Source of the DNA: Gammaproteobacteria bacterium
Lineage (GTDB): Bacteria; Pseudomonadota; Gammaproteobacteria; Pseudomonadales; Porticoccaceae
Reading direction: 5' to 3'
Assembly: GCA_003645535.1 (NCBI GenBank)
Contig: QNFP01000015.1
Span: 1 to 32,693, forward strand
Length of the DNA stretch: 32,693 nt
Each line of letters starts with the position of its first letter. Position 1 is the stretch's first letter. Both the position numbers and the translations under genes were made by a program. Below are positions 17,265 through 25,129 of the stretch, in pieces. The notes below the pieces were generated by a model. That model was not told the DNA's origin and ran no database searches. It saw nothing but the letters and a program-made list of their open reading frames with translations.

Positions 17265-18596
17265 ATGATAAAAAATAAAGAATTCGCGCGCCGACGTCGC
17301 GATCTAATGGCAATGATGGAAAAAAACAGTATAGCGATTGTTACCGCGGCACCTGAGCGCGTTCGTAGCAGGGATACATATTTTCCTTATCGGCAGGATA
17401 GTGATTTCCATTATCTATCGGGTTTCCCCGAGCCCGAGGCGGTACTCGTACTGATTCCGGGTCGCGCGCACGGAGAGTTTGTATTGTTTTGTCGGGATCG
17501 GGATCGAGATCGGGAAATCTGGGATGGATACCGCGCTGGGCCAACCGGCGCGTGCAAGGATTATGGCGCGGACGATGCATTTCCCATTACCGACATCGAC
17601 GAAATATTACCAGGGTTGCTGGAAGGACGAGAACGAGTCTATTACGCAGTAGGCAAAGATCGTGATTTCGATCAGAGTTTGATGGACTGGGTTAACGATA
17701 TCCGTGGTCGGGCGCGCAGTGGCGCAGTGCCTCCCGGCGAATTTATTGATCTCGATCACCTGCTCCATGAAATGCGTTTATTCAAAAAGCCGGCTGAATT
17801 AACGTTAATGCGTAAAGCCAGCCGGATTTCGGCTGCAGCCCATTGCCGGGCCATGAAAACGGCACGGTCGGGCATATCGGAGTACCATCTACAGGCAGAA
17901 ATTGAGCACCAGTTTGCTATGGACGGGGCAAGTTTTCCCGCTTATTCATCAATTGTCGGCGGCGGCAAAAACGCCTGCGTACTTCACTATGTGGTTAACG
18001 ACAGCGTACTCAAAGACGGCGACCTGGTACTCATCGATGCAGGCTGTGAATACCATCACTACGCAGCCGATATTACCCGTACTTTTCCAGTAAACGGTAT
18101 TTTTACGTCGGCACAAAAAGCCATTTATGAGTTGGTACTGAATGCCCAACTGGCTGCAATCGATGTCGTACAGGCGGGGCGTCACTGGGACGAACCCCAT
18201 CAGGTTACCATTGAAGTAATCACTGCCGGCCTGGTCGACCTGGGCCTGCTAAAAGGTAATGTGTCAAAACTCATAGACAAAGGCGCTTACCGGGATTTCT
18301 ATATGCACCGGGCCGGGCATTGGCTGGGCATGGATGTCCACGATGTGGGTGATTATAAAGTGGACAATGAGTGGCGCTTACTGGAACCCGGTATGGTGAT
18401 GACGGTTGAGCCCGGCATTTATATCGCGCCCGATAATACCAAAGTGGCAAAAAAATGGCGTGGTATAGGTATTCGCATTGAAGATGACGTGTTGATCACC
18501 CGTAAAGGGCCCGAAGTCCTGACCGCTGGCGTACCCAAAACCATAGCTGATATCGAAGCCTTGATGGCAAAAGGACAAGGTGCAAAAACAGCTTAA
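17265..18596 (+). CDS. pepP: Xaa-Pro aminopeptidase (aminopeptidase P)
   Basis: Removes an N-terminal residue that precedes proline; a dimanganese cytoplasmic enzyme. The 443-residue protein has the N-terminal creatinase-like domain (RDTYFPYRQDSDFHYLSGFPEPEAV) and the C-terminal pita-bread catalytic domain. Metal ligands are all in place: D258 (LIDAGCEYHHYAADITRTFP), D269, H352 (HRAGHWLGMDVHD), E382 (MTVEPGIYI) and E406 (GIRIEDDVLI). It begins 10 bp after ygfB with a TAAGGA site and continues into ubiH with 15 bp between, matching the conserved ygfB-pepP-ubiH-ubiI operon. Confidence 0.97.
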   Translation: MIKNKEFARRRRDLMAMMEKNSIAIVTAAPERVRSRDTYFPYRQDSDFHYLSGFPEPEAVLVLIPGRAHGEFVLFCRDRDRDREIWDGYRAGPTGACKDYGADDAFPITDIDEILPGLLEGRERVYYAVGKDRDFDQSLMDWVNDIRGRARSGAVPPGEFIDLDHLLHEMRLFKKPAELTLMRKASRISAAAHCRAMKTARSGISEYHLQAEIEHQFAMDGASFPAYSSIVGGGKNACVLHYVVNDSVLKDGDLVLIDAGCEYHHYAADITRTFPVNGIFTSAQKAIYELVLNAQLAAIDVVQAGRHWDEPHQVTIEVITAGLVDLGLLKGNVSKLIDKGAYRDFYMHRAGHWLGMDVHDVGDYKVDNEWRLLEPGMVMTVEPGIYIAPDNTKVAKKWRGIGIRIEDDVLITRKGPEVLTAGVPKTIADIEALMAKGQGAKTA

Positions 18597-18611
18597 GAGG
18601 CCGGGTAACAC

Positions 18612-19853
18612 ATGAATACAAATATTCTGCCTGCAGAAACTGATATCGTTATTAGCGGTGCTGGATTGACCGGTTTGTGTCTGGCGTCATTACTGGCTCG
18701 TCAACAGCCGTCATGGAATATTCTTCTACTACAGGCTGCGCCCCCTGATGACGATTCTGTTACCAGTCGGGATGCTGGGTTTGATCATCGCCAGATTGTG
18801 CTGGCTGAAAGCAGCCGCCGCATACTCAGTCATATGGGCCTATGGTCCGATATTGAGCAGCACACGGCGGCGATTACCGAGATTCGCGTCTCGGATCGAG
18901 GTCACATCGGCCGCAGTCAACTCGTTGCTTTAGAACAGAACCTCGATGCCTATGGCTATGTCATTGATGCAGCACAGCTGGCCAGCCTGTTATCGGCAGC
19001 TGTTGATAAGCTGCCTAATGTGCAACGTTCCAAAGTCACCAACCATTTTGTTTTAAAACCCATTGCCAATGGCATAGTTCTCCAGGAGGGCAGCAATTCT
19101 GTACATGCCAGGCTTACTGTGCTGGCCAATGGCACAGCTCCACTGGCAGCACAGAAATTGGGTATAGCGTTTCAATGCAAGGATTACGGACAGTGCGCGT
19201 TGACTGCGGAATTAACACTGACTAAAGCTCATCGGGGAATCGCCTACGAACGGTTTACCAGTAGCGGGCCAATCGCCCTGCTGCCATTACCCGACCTGAA
19301 TGATTCGCCGCGAGCCGCGCTGGTGTGGACACTGCCATTGCCGGAGGCTGAGGATTTACTGAACGCCGACGAAGATACCTTTATCGAGCGTCTATATGTC
19401 CGTTTCGGACAACGTATCGGCCCTGTAGCAGCGGTAGCCAGACGTGTGGTAGTACCGCTTGCAAGAACGGTTGCCACCGAACAGGTGCGCAATCACCTCC
19501 TGTTAATGGGTTCATCTGCCCACAGCCTGCACCCGGTCGCTGGTCAGGGTTTCAACCTGACGTTGAGAGACATCGCTACTCTTGGTGAAGTGCTGTCAGG
19601 CATCGCAGCAGATGACGGCAACCTGGGCAACCTGGCAAGCTTACAGTTGTATGAGGAACGTCGGCGGGCAGACCAGGCACGAGTTGTGGCCTTTAGCGAT
19701 GTACTTCCAGCTGTATTTGCCAATAATAATGCGCCGCTGTCTATAGCAAGAAATCTGGCACTACTAGGTCTCGATCTGGCGCCGGGTTTGCGCAATGCTT
19801 TTGCTCGTTTTGGTGCTGGTTTGAGCACCCGTGAGGCAAGATTCAATGACTGA
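18612..19853 (+). CDS. ubiH: 2-octaprenyl-6-methoxyphenol hydroxylase UbiH
   Basis: A 413-residue FAD-dependent aromatic hydroxylase of the UbiH/COQ6 family, acting in ubiquinone synthesis. Motifs are the N-terminal nucleotide fold VISGAGLTGLCLASLLA (about 13-29), the ESSRRIL segment, the YGYVIDAAQLASLL DG-type region, and the second FAD motif LLLMGSSAHSLHPVAGQGFNLTLRDIATL (about 296-324). In that motif the aspartate of the usual GDAAH is serine; E. coli UbiH also lacks it and has asparagine. The assignment as ubiH rather than another paralogue rests on operon position and this motif. It overlaps the next gene by 8 bases. Confidence 0.9.
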   Translation: MNTNILPAETDIVISGAGLTGLCLASLLARQQPSWNILLLQAAPPDDDSVTSRDAGFDHRQIVLAESSRRILSHMGLWSDIEQHTAAITEIRVSDRGHIGRSQLVALEQNLDAYGYVIDAAQLASLLSAAVDKLPNVQRSKVTNHFVLKPIANGIVLQEGSNSVHARLTVLANGTAPLAAQKLGIAFQCKDYGQCALTAELTLTKAHRGIAYERFTSSGPIALLPLPDLNDSPRAALVWTLPLPEAEDLLNADEDTFIERLYVRFGQRIGPVAAVARRVVVPLARTVATEQVRNHLLLMGSSAHSLHPVAGQGFNLTLRDIATLGEVLSGIAADDGNLGNLASLQLYEERRRADQARVVAFSDVLPAVFANNNAPLSIARNLALLGLDLAPGLRNAFARFGAGLSTREARFND

Positions 19854-21087
19854 TAAAACTTACGACGTAGTAGTTGGTGGTGCGGGCATCGTTGGCGCTG
19901 CTTTGGCCCTGTCGCTGGCACGGTTTGCAGAAAAACCAGATGCTAAACAATCTCTTCAGGTCGCATTGGTCGAACCAAAACCAGCCGCTCTGCCCGCAAA
20001 CGACGATGAATTCGACCCCCGCGTTGTAGCATTGAATGAATCGTCGAGGCTATTACTGGATGAGCTGGGCGTGTGGCAGCCTATCGCCACAACCCGAGCC
20101 TGCCCCTACACTCATATGCAGGTTCGCGATAGCGAAGGAACTGGATGTATCGAATTCGACTGCGCGGACATCCAGCAAGATAATCTCGGCCATATCGTAG
20201 AGAATTCACTAGTATTGGGCCATTTACTGAATGCTATCAAAGCGCAGGGTAATATCGATTTGTTATGTCCTGACCAGATTAAATCACTGTCACCGTCCAA
20301 ATATAAAGCACGCGCGACAGAGGAGCATCTTGTTCTGCAGCTAGAAAATAGTGCTATCTCAACATCTCTACTGGTCGCTGCAGACGGCTCTCGATCAAAA
20401 CTCAGGCAAATATGCGATTTCTCTACCCGCGAGTGGGATTACGGACACACCGCGATTGTTGCCACCTTGCGTGGTGAAAAAAGTCATCAATATTCAGCCT
20501 GGCAATGGTTTATGCCGACCGGCCCACTGGCCTTTTTACCTGTGCAGACACACCGTGCTGATAGCCGTTATGTTTCCATCGTCTGGTCTCAGGTACATGA
20601 ACGTAGTAATGAGCTGATGGCGATGACGGATGAAGATTTTTGTCAACAGTTAACGCTGGCTAGCGAAGGCTGCATGGGCAATCTTGAGTTAGTGTCGCGT
20701 AGACACTGTTACCCGCTACGGCAGTGCCACGCCGTTGATTACATACAGCCACGAGTGGCTCTGATTGGTGACGCTGCACATACCATACATCCCCTGGCTG
20801 GTCAGGGCGTCAATCTTGGTTTAAGCGATGCCCGGGTGCTGACAGAGGAGTTGGCTCGCTGGCGGAGCAAAGGGCTGGATATTGGTGCCGAGAAGGTCTT
20901 ACAACGTTATCAGCGACGCCGTAAACCAGAAAATCTGGCTGTTATGACAGCAATGGAAGGTTTTAAACGATTATTTGAACGGAACGAATTGCCCGTGCGA
21001 TTTTTACGAAACCTGGGTTTGAGCGGGCTCGATGCACTCGCCCCCGCGAAAAACCTTCTTATGAAGCAGGCGATGGGTTTATATTAG
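19846..21087 (+). CDS. ubiI: UbiI/VisC-family FAD-dependent hydroxylase
   Basis: A second 413-residue FAD hydroxylase paralogous to the preceding gene. It has GGAGIVGAALALSLA at the N-terminus, DPRVVALNESSRLLLDELGVW, and the canonical second FAD motif VALIGDAAHTIHPLAGQGVNLGLSDARVL near residue 300. UbiI performs the C5 hydroxylation of the ubiquinone ring. The identity follows from pairing with ubiH downstream of pepP, as in E. coli. The start is the ATG at 19846, which overlaps the ubiH stop by 8 bases (ATGACTGA); an upstream ATG at 19831 would extend further into ubiH. Confidence 0.9.
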   Translation: MTDKTYDVVVGGAGIVGAALALSLARFAEKPDAKQSLQVALVEPKPAALPANDDEFDPRVVALNESSRLLLDELGVWQPIATTRACPYTHMQVRDSEGTGCIEFDCADIQQDNLGHIVENSLVLGHLLNAIKAQGNIDLLCPDQIKSLSPSKYKARATEEHLVLQLENSAISTSLLVAADGSRSKLRQICDFSTREWDYGHTAIVATLRGEKSHQYSAWQWFMPTGPLAFLPVQTHRADSRYVSIVWSQVHERSNELMAMTDEDFCQQLTLASEGCMGNLELVSRRHCYPLRQCHAVDYIQPRVALIGDAAHTIHPLAGQGVNLGLSDARVLTEELARWRSKGLDIGAEKVLQRYQRRRKPENLAVMTAMEGFKRLFERNELPVRFLRNLGLSGLDALAPAKNLLMKQAMGLY

Positions 21088-21093
21088 GGCTTC

Positions 21094-21141
21094 ATTACCT
21101 AATCAATCACCTAACCAATCAGCTAACTAATTACCTAACTA
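21094..21141. repeat. 12-bp tandem repeat, four copies
   Basis: Four units of 12 bp with consensus ATYASCTAAYYA start at 21094, 21106, 21118 and 21130. Each differs from its neighbours at one to three positions. A palindrome AATAAGA-G-TCTTATT (21141-21155) follows. The whole is enclosed by GGGCTTC (21087-21093) and GAAGCCC (21157-21163), which can pair. It lies between the convergent ubiI and c-di-GMP genes. Confidence 0.9.
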
Positions 21142-21189
21142 ATAAGAGTCTTATTGGAAGCCCCGTAAAACTTAAGCCATCTCCATATC

Positions 21190-23724
21190 TCAACCCATAA
21201 AATTTTTCATCGGTTGCGGGACATCGATGAAAAATCCCTGGGCATAATCGACGCCCATTTGCTCAAGCATGGTCAACTGGGTCTGATTTTCAACACATTC
21301 AGCGATAGTCGCAATACCCATAATATGGGCCAGATGGTTGATGGTGCTGACCATCGAAAAATCAACATCGTTCAATTCCATATTGCGGATAAAGCTGCCG
21401 TCAATTTTGAGGAAATCGACGGGTAAATCTTTAAGATAGCCAAAAGAAGACAGGCCGCTGCCAAAGTCATCGAGTGAAAAATAAAACCCTTTGGCTTTAA
21501 GCACATGAATTAAATCAAGCGCTCGATCAAATTCCCTGATGGCAGCGGTTTCCGTAATTTCAAACTGCAATTGATGGGGATTAACAGTCGATTTATCCAT
21601 CAAATCGAGCAGGTAATCCTTGAAGCCCTCATTACTAATGGTGACCCCGGAAAGATTTATTGAAATCCTCAAATTCGACTTTTTCCGCCATTTCTCAGTA
21701 CCAAGTTCAGATATAACATGTTGTACCGTCCAGCGATCAATATCATCTATAAGGCCGTAAAGCTCTGCTGCTGGAATAAACTTGCCCGGCGCCACCAACT
21801 GCCCAGATTCGTCAATCATGCGAATCAGCGCTTCATAATGATCGTATTCTTTAGCGTAATTTCCCAAAGGCACTATTGGCTGGTAATACACGCAAAAGCG
21901 ATCCTGCTCCAGCGCTTCACTGATTTTTGGAACCCATTGAGACATTCTCCCGCTAACCTGTCGTTCATCCTGGTGCTGGCGAAAAAATAGTCGGTTGCGC
22001 CCGCTTTCCTTGGCGTTGGCACAGGACGAAGCAGCAGCAACCAACACATCAATTTCAGAGCCGGTCTCACGATCAATCACCTCAGCACCGATATTGGCGC
22101 CGATTTTCAACCGCCTCTCCTGCCAGGGAAAAGAAAATGATTTAATTTGCGCTAGTATTTCTTCGGCAATATCCCTCGCCTCCTCAGGAGGACAGTTGAG
22201 CAACAACACTGCAAACTCATCGTTGCCAATACGCGCGACAACGTGATCGGCACCTACTACCTGCTGAAGCAGCCTGCCACATTCGCGCAACAGGGTGTCG
22301 CCGGCGGTTCGTCCTCCCGTATCGTTGACCAGTGAAAAATTGTGTAAATCTATATATAGCAGCACATGGACCTGGTCGCTGGTATGCGTTGCCTCAATCG
22401 CCCTGACCAGTTGGTCTTCCAGGAAACGGCGGTTTGGTAGCTGAGTTACGGGATCATGATCTGCCTGCCAGGAGAGGCGGTTAGAGACGCGGCGGGATTC
22501 TTCGACTGTTCTAAACACCAGCACACAACCATTGATCTGATTGTGTCGATCTCTCAGTGGCGTTGCTATGCCCGTGATATGTGTTGGCTCCTTCCCCTCA
22601 ACCAGCAGAAAGGTGCTTTCAGGGGTAGAGCATGGAGACCCGCGATTGAGCGCCTCCCGACAGGGATTGATGTCCCGACCTTCACTATCATTCATGTTAA
22701 TAATAGTTTCGACGGGCATTTGCTGCCCCTGCCCGCTGCGCTTACCCAGCATCGCCAGTCCGACTGGATTAATTTGTTCGATCAATCCATTGCCATCCAG
22801 CAGGGCAATACCATCGGCAACCTGATTGTATACAGTCGCCAATAGCTCCCGTTGCCGCAGAATAGTATCCTCAGCCCCTGATTGCCCGGAAACATCCTCG
22901 CATAGCACGACAAAGAGATCTTGTCGGCTCACTGAAGGGAAAAGCGATATTTTAAAGGCCCGCGTTTCTCCACTCACGGTGGCAGCTTCGATCACCCCCT
23001 CAGAACTCTGTTTTATTTTGCTCGCTAACAGCGCCCGATAATCGTCTACATCATAGCTATCACTCAGCGTCGGGAACAATAAGCGTACTGGCGTATCGAT
23101 CAGTTGCTGATACGAGTATCCGGTTTGAATTAACAGCCGTTCATTGACTTCCCGGATAATGCCCGACGTATCCACGCTGAGAACTGCCACCTCAGAGGAT
23201 TCCAGGTAGACCGGAAAACGATTATTTTCGGCCTCTTTGTGGACATGCTTATCAGCAGATTTCGCCGTTGCGGCTACGTCACGCAACTGGACAGGATTAA
23301 AAGGTGCTTCAATGAATTCCAGTAGACAACCCTGCTGGCCCTCAACCGGCAGCGGCACCACGCTAATTCGGGTCAACGGCAACAGACGATCCCCACGAGT
23401 CATCGCAGCTTCGATAGCATCGAGGCGTTGCGGATCCATCTCCAGTGACCAGGTAACCGACTTACCAAGCTCAATCGCAGACTTGATAGCCCGCGCGTAT
23501 TCATTACCTGTTATAGCCGGAGCGAGCACTTCAACATTCCTGCCCACAGCCTGAGTGCCGGCTATTCCCGTCCAGTCGGCCATCCAGTTATTCCAGATAA
23601 CGACATCGCCCCGATGATCCAGGACGACACTCCCCTGAGTCTGGTTATTAATAACAGCTAGCACCAGATGATCTGAGTCGTGCGCCTGTGAACAGGCAGC
23701 TTTATCCGTTGACTCTAGCCTCAA
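21190..23724 (-). CDS. PAS-GGDEF-EAL protein, probable c-di-GMP phosphodiesterase
   Basis: An 844-residue soluble signalling protein with PAS regions at about 20-140, 170-280 and 295-410, a GGDEF domain at about 415-580 and an EAL domain at about 600-840. The GGDEF domain is degenerate: the signature reads RIGNDEF (498-504, second glycine to asparagine), and the first metal site reads YIDLHNFSLVND instead of DLDxFKxVND. The EAL residues look complete: E631 in YEALIRM, N690, E722, the D752-D753 pair in LDDFGSGLSS, K773, E809 and Q829. I infer c-di-GMP hydrolysis with the GGDEF part regulatory, and sensing by PAS. The start is TTG at 23724 with AGG nine bases upstream. A DUF2333 gene precedes it on the same strand. 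Confidence 0.92.
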   Translation of the reverse strand: MRLESTDKAACSQAHDSDHLVLAVINNQTQGSVVLDHRGDVVIWNNWMADWTGIAGTQAVGRNVEVLAPAITGNEYARAIKSAIELGKSVTWSLEMDPQRLDAIEAAMTRGDRLLPLTRISVVPLPVEGQQGCLLEFIEAPFNPVQLRDVAATAKSADKHVHKEAENNRFPVYLESSEVAVLSVDTSGIIREVNERLLIQTGYSYQQLIDTPVRLLFPTLSDSYDVDDYRALLASKIKQSSEGVIEAATVSGETRAFKISLFPSVSRQDLFVVLCEDVSGQSGAEDTILRQRELLATVYNQVADGIALLDGNGLIEQINPVGLAMLGKRSGQGQQMPVETIINMNDSEGRDINPCREALNRGSPCSTPESTFLLVEGKEPTHITGIATPLRDRHNQINGCVLVFRTVEESRRVSNRLSWQADHDPVTQLPNRRFLEDQLVRAIEATHTSDQVHVLLYIDLHNFSLVNDTGGRTAGDTLLRECGRLLQQVVGADHVVARIGNDEFAVLLLNCPPEEARDIAEEILAQIKSFSFPWQERRLKIGANIGAEVIDRETGSEIDVLVAAASSCANAKESGRNRLFFRQHQDERQVSGRMSQWVPKISEALEQDRFCVYYQPIVPLGNYAKEYDHYEALIRMIDESGQLVAPGKFIPAAELYGLIDDIDRWTVQHVISELGTEKWRKKSNLRISINLSGVTISNEGFKDYLLDLMDKSTVNPHQLQFEITETAAIREFDRALDLIHVLKAKGFYFSLDDFGSGLSSFGYLKDLPVDFLKIDGSFIRNMELNDVDFSMVSTINHLAHIMGIATIAECVENQTQLTMLEQMGVDYAQGFFIDVPQPMKNFMG

Positions 23725-23812
23725 ATTTATCTACCTGATTATTAACATAGCCATCAGCACTACATGGTCACGCATTCTTCATTCGTCGGGCAGGCCTCTT
23801 ACCAGGCCAGAA

Positions 23813-24859
23813 TCAACCCTGTTCCAAAAGCTCTCGCAAATCAATAATGGCGGCATTGGCACTGCTAATATAAGAAACCATAGTTAATGAATGATTTGCC
23901 AGCACGCCAAAACCACTGCCATTAAGTATTATCGGACTCCATAGTGGTGATTGGGTCGCCTCCAGCCCACGAATAATTTGGCGCATGCTGATTCTGGCGT
24001 TTTTCTTTTCCAGCACCTCAGCAAAATCTATTTCCACCGCTTTCAAAAAATGAATAAGCGCCCACGTAGTACCGCGGGCTTCATAGAAAATGTCATCGAG
24101 TTCCAGCCAGGGTGTTTTCAGGTAGATTTCTGCAGGTGCGGGCGTCGCCTGCTCAGCGGCAGAGTCCCCAGCCAGATCGGTGTTAAGTCGCCGTTGACCA
24201 ACACTTGCCCCCAGGCGCTGGGAGAGACTACCCAGTCGGGCTTCAACAGTGTTTAGCCAATAGCGCAAATTGTCCGCGCGCGCATAAAACTGCGCATTAT
24301 ATTCATCTGTATCGACTAAACGCTGCAAATAATTGTGGAGATGATCACGACCCGCACGGTATTCTTTCTCTGTAGCCGGCAGGATCCAGCTTTCATGGCT
24401 ATAATTAAACTTGGGTTCCGCCCGCGCAAGATCCTCGTCTTCAGTAGATTGCGACTGCGAGCGGGCAAAAGCTTCACGCAGCGCTTTAGTCAGATCACGA
24501 ATCTGAATAACAACGCCGTATTCCCAGCTTGGAATATTATCCAGCAGCAAGCCTGGTGGCATTATGTCGTTACTTAGATATCCGCCAGGTTTATCCAGCA
24601 AAACATCAACCACATGGATAAGTGTCGTTACCGTCGCCGTCCCAGCTGCGGAGTAAGTCGCTTGATCAAGGTCTTCAACAGCGGGTTCTCTGCTCCAGTA
24701 CCAGCCGAGAATAACGCAGGGCAACGCGAGAATCAGCACCAACCTGACCACCGACTTCCCGACCCCGGCGGACTTTCTCTCTTCAGCGGGGCGATAACCA
24801 GTAGATTGGCGGCTACGCGCCGCACCAGTAATTCGATTTTTCCAGTCCTGAATAACCAT
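23813..24859 (-). CDS. DUF2333 family membrane-anchored protein
   Basis: A 348-residue protein matching the DUF2333 family in layout. It has a basic N-terminus, one membrane helix (VVRLVLILALPCVILGWYW, about 38-56), and a large periplasmic helical region. That region contains TLIHVVDVLLDKPGGYLSNDIMPPGLLLDNIPSWEYGVVIQIRDLTKALR and, later, DDIFYEARGTTWALIHFLKAVEIDF. No catalytic motif is visible and the function of the family is unknown to me. It lies on the opposite strand from dsbD and 88 bp upstream of the EAL gene, so it may be in the same transcript. A similar neighbourhood occurs in Pseudomonas. Confidence 0.85.
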   Translation of the reverse strand: MVIQDWKNRITGAARSRQSTGYRPAEERKSAGVGKSVVRLVLILALPCVILGWYWSREPAVEDLDQATYSAAGTATVTTLIHVVDVLLDKPGGYLSNDIMPPGLLLDNIPSWEYGVVIQIRDLTKALREAFARSQSQSTEDEDLARAEPKFNYSHESWILPATEKEYRAGRDHLHNYLQRLVDTDEYNAQFYARADNLRYWLNTVEARLGSLSQRLGASVGQRRLNTDLAGDSAAEQATPAPAEIYLKTPWLELDDIFYEARGTTWALIHFLKAVEIDFAEVLEKKNARISMRQIIRGLEATQSPLWSPIILNGSGFGVLANHSLTMVSYISSANAAIIDLRELLEQG

Positions 24860-24948
24860 CCATATCTCTTCTATAGGTTCTATAAATAAGTTAACTTAGC
24901 GTATCTACCCGGCGTTGCCGACAATCTGTTTTTTACTCTTCACGCTGA

Positions 24949-24975
24949 CATAACTGTCATAACTAACATAACTGA
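24949..24975. repeat. Three 9-bp tandem CATAACT repeats
   Basis: CATAACTGT, CATAACTAA and CATAACTGA are adjacent in the 270-bp region between the divergent DUF2333 and dsbD genes. This could be a regulator-binding array. Confidence 0.8.
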
Positions 24976-25059
24976 TAGGGCCGCCCAGCAGGCTGACGCC
25001 GGCACGCCAACAAAATCATTACCATCGATAACGCAAGAGCTTCATAATAGCTGAAAACT

Positions 25060-25101
25060 TTTCGATTATCTGCGGGTCTATTTCGATATCTGTGGGGTTT
25101 A
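25060..25101. repeat. Imperfect direct repeat upstream of dsbD
   Basis: Two 21-bp units (25060-25080 and 25081-25101) both begin TTTCGAT, contain TATCTG followed by a G-run, and match at about 18 of 22 aligned positions. They end about 30 bp before the dsbD ATG. They are two helical turns apart, a spacing that suits binding of a regulator on one face. Confidence 0.6.
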
Positions 25102-25129
25102 AGTCACGGTTGAAAGAGAATTATATTTA

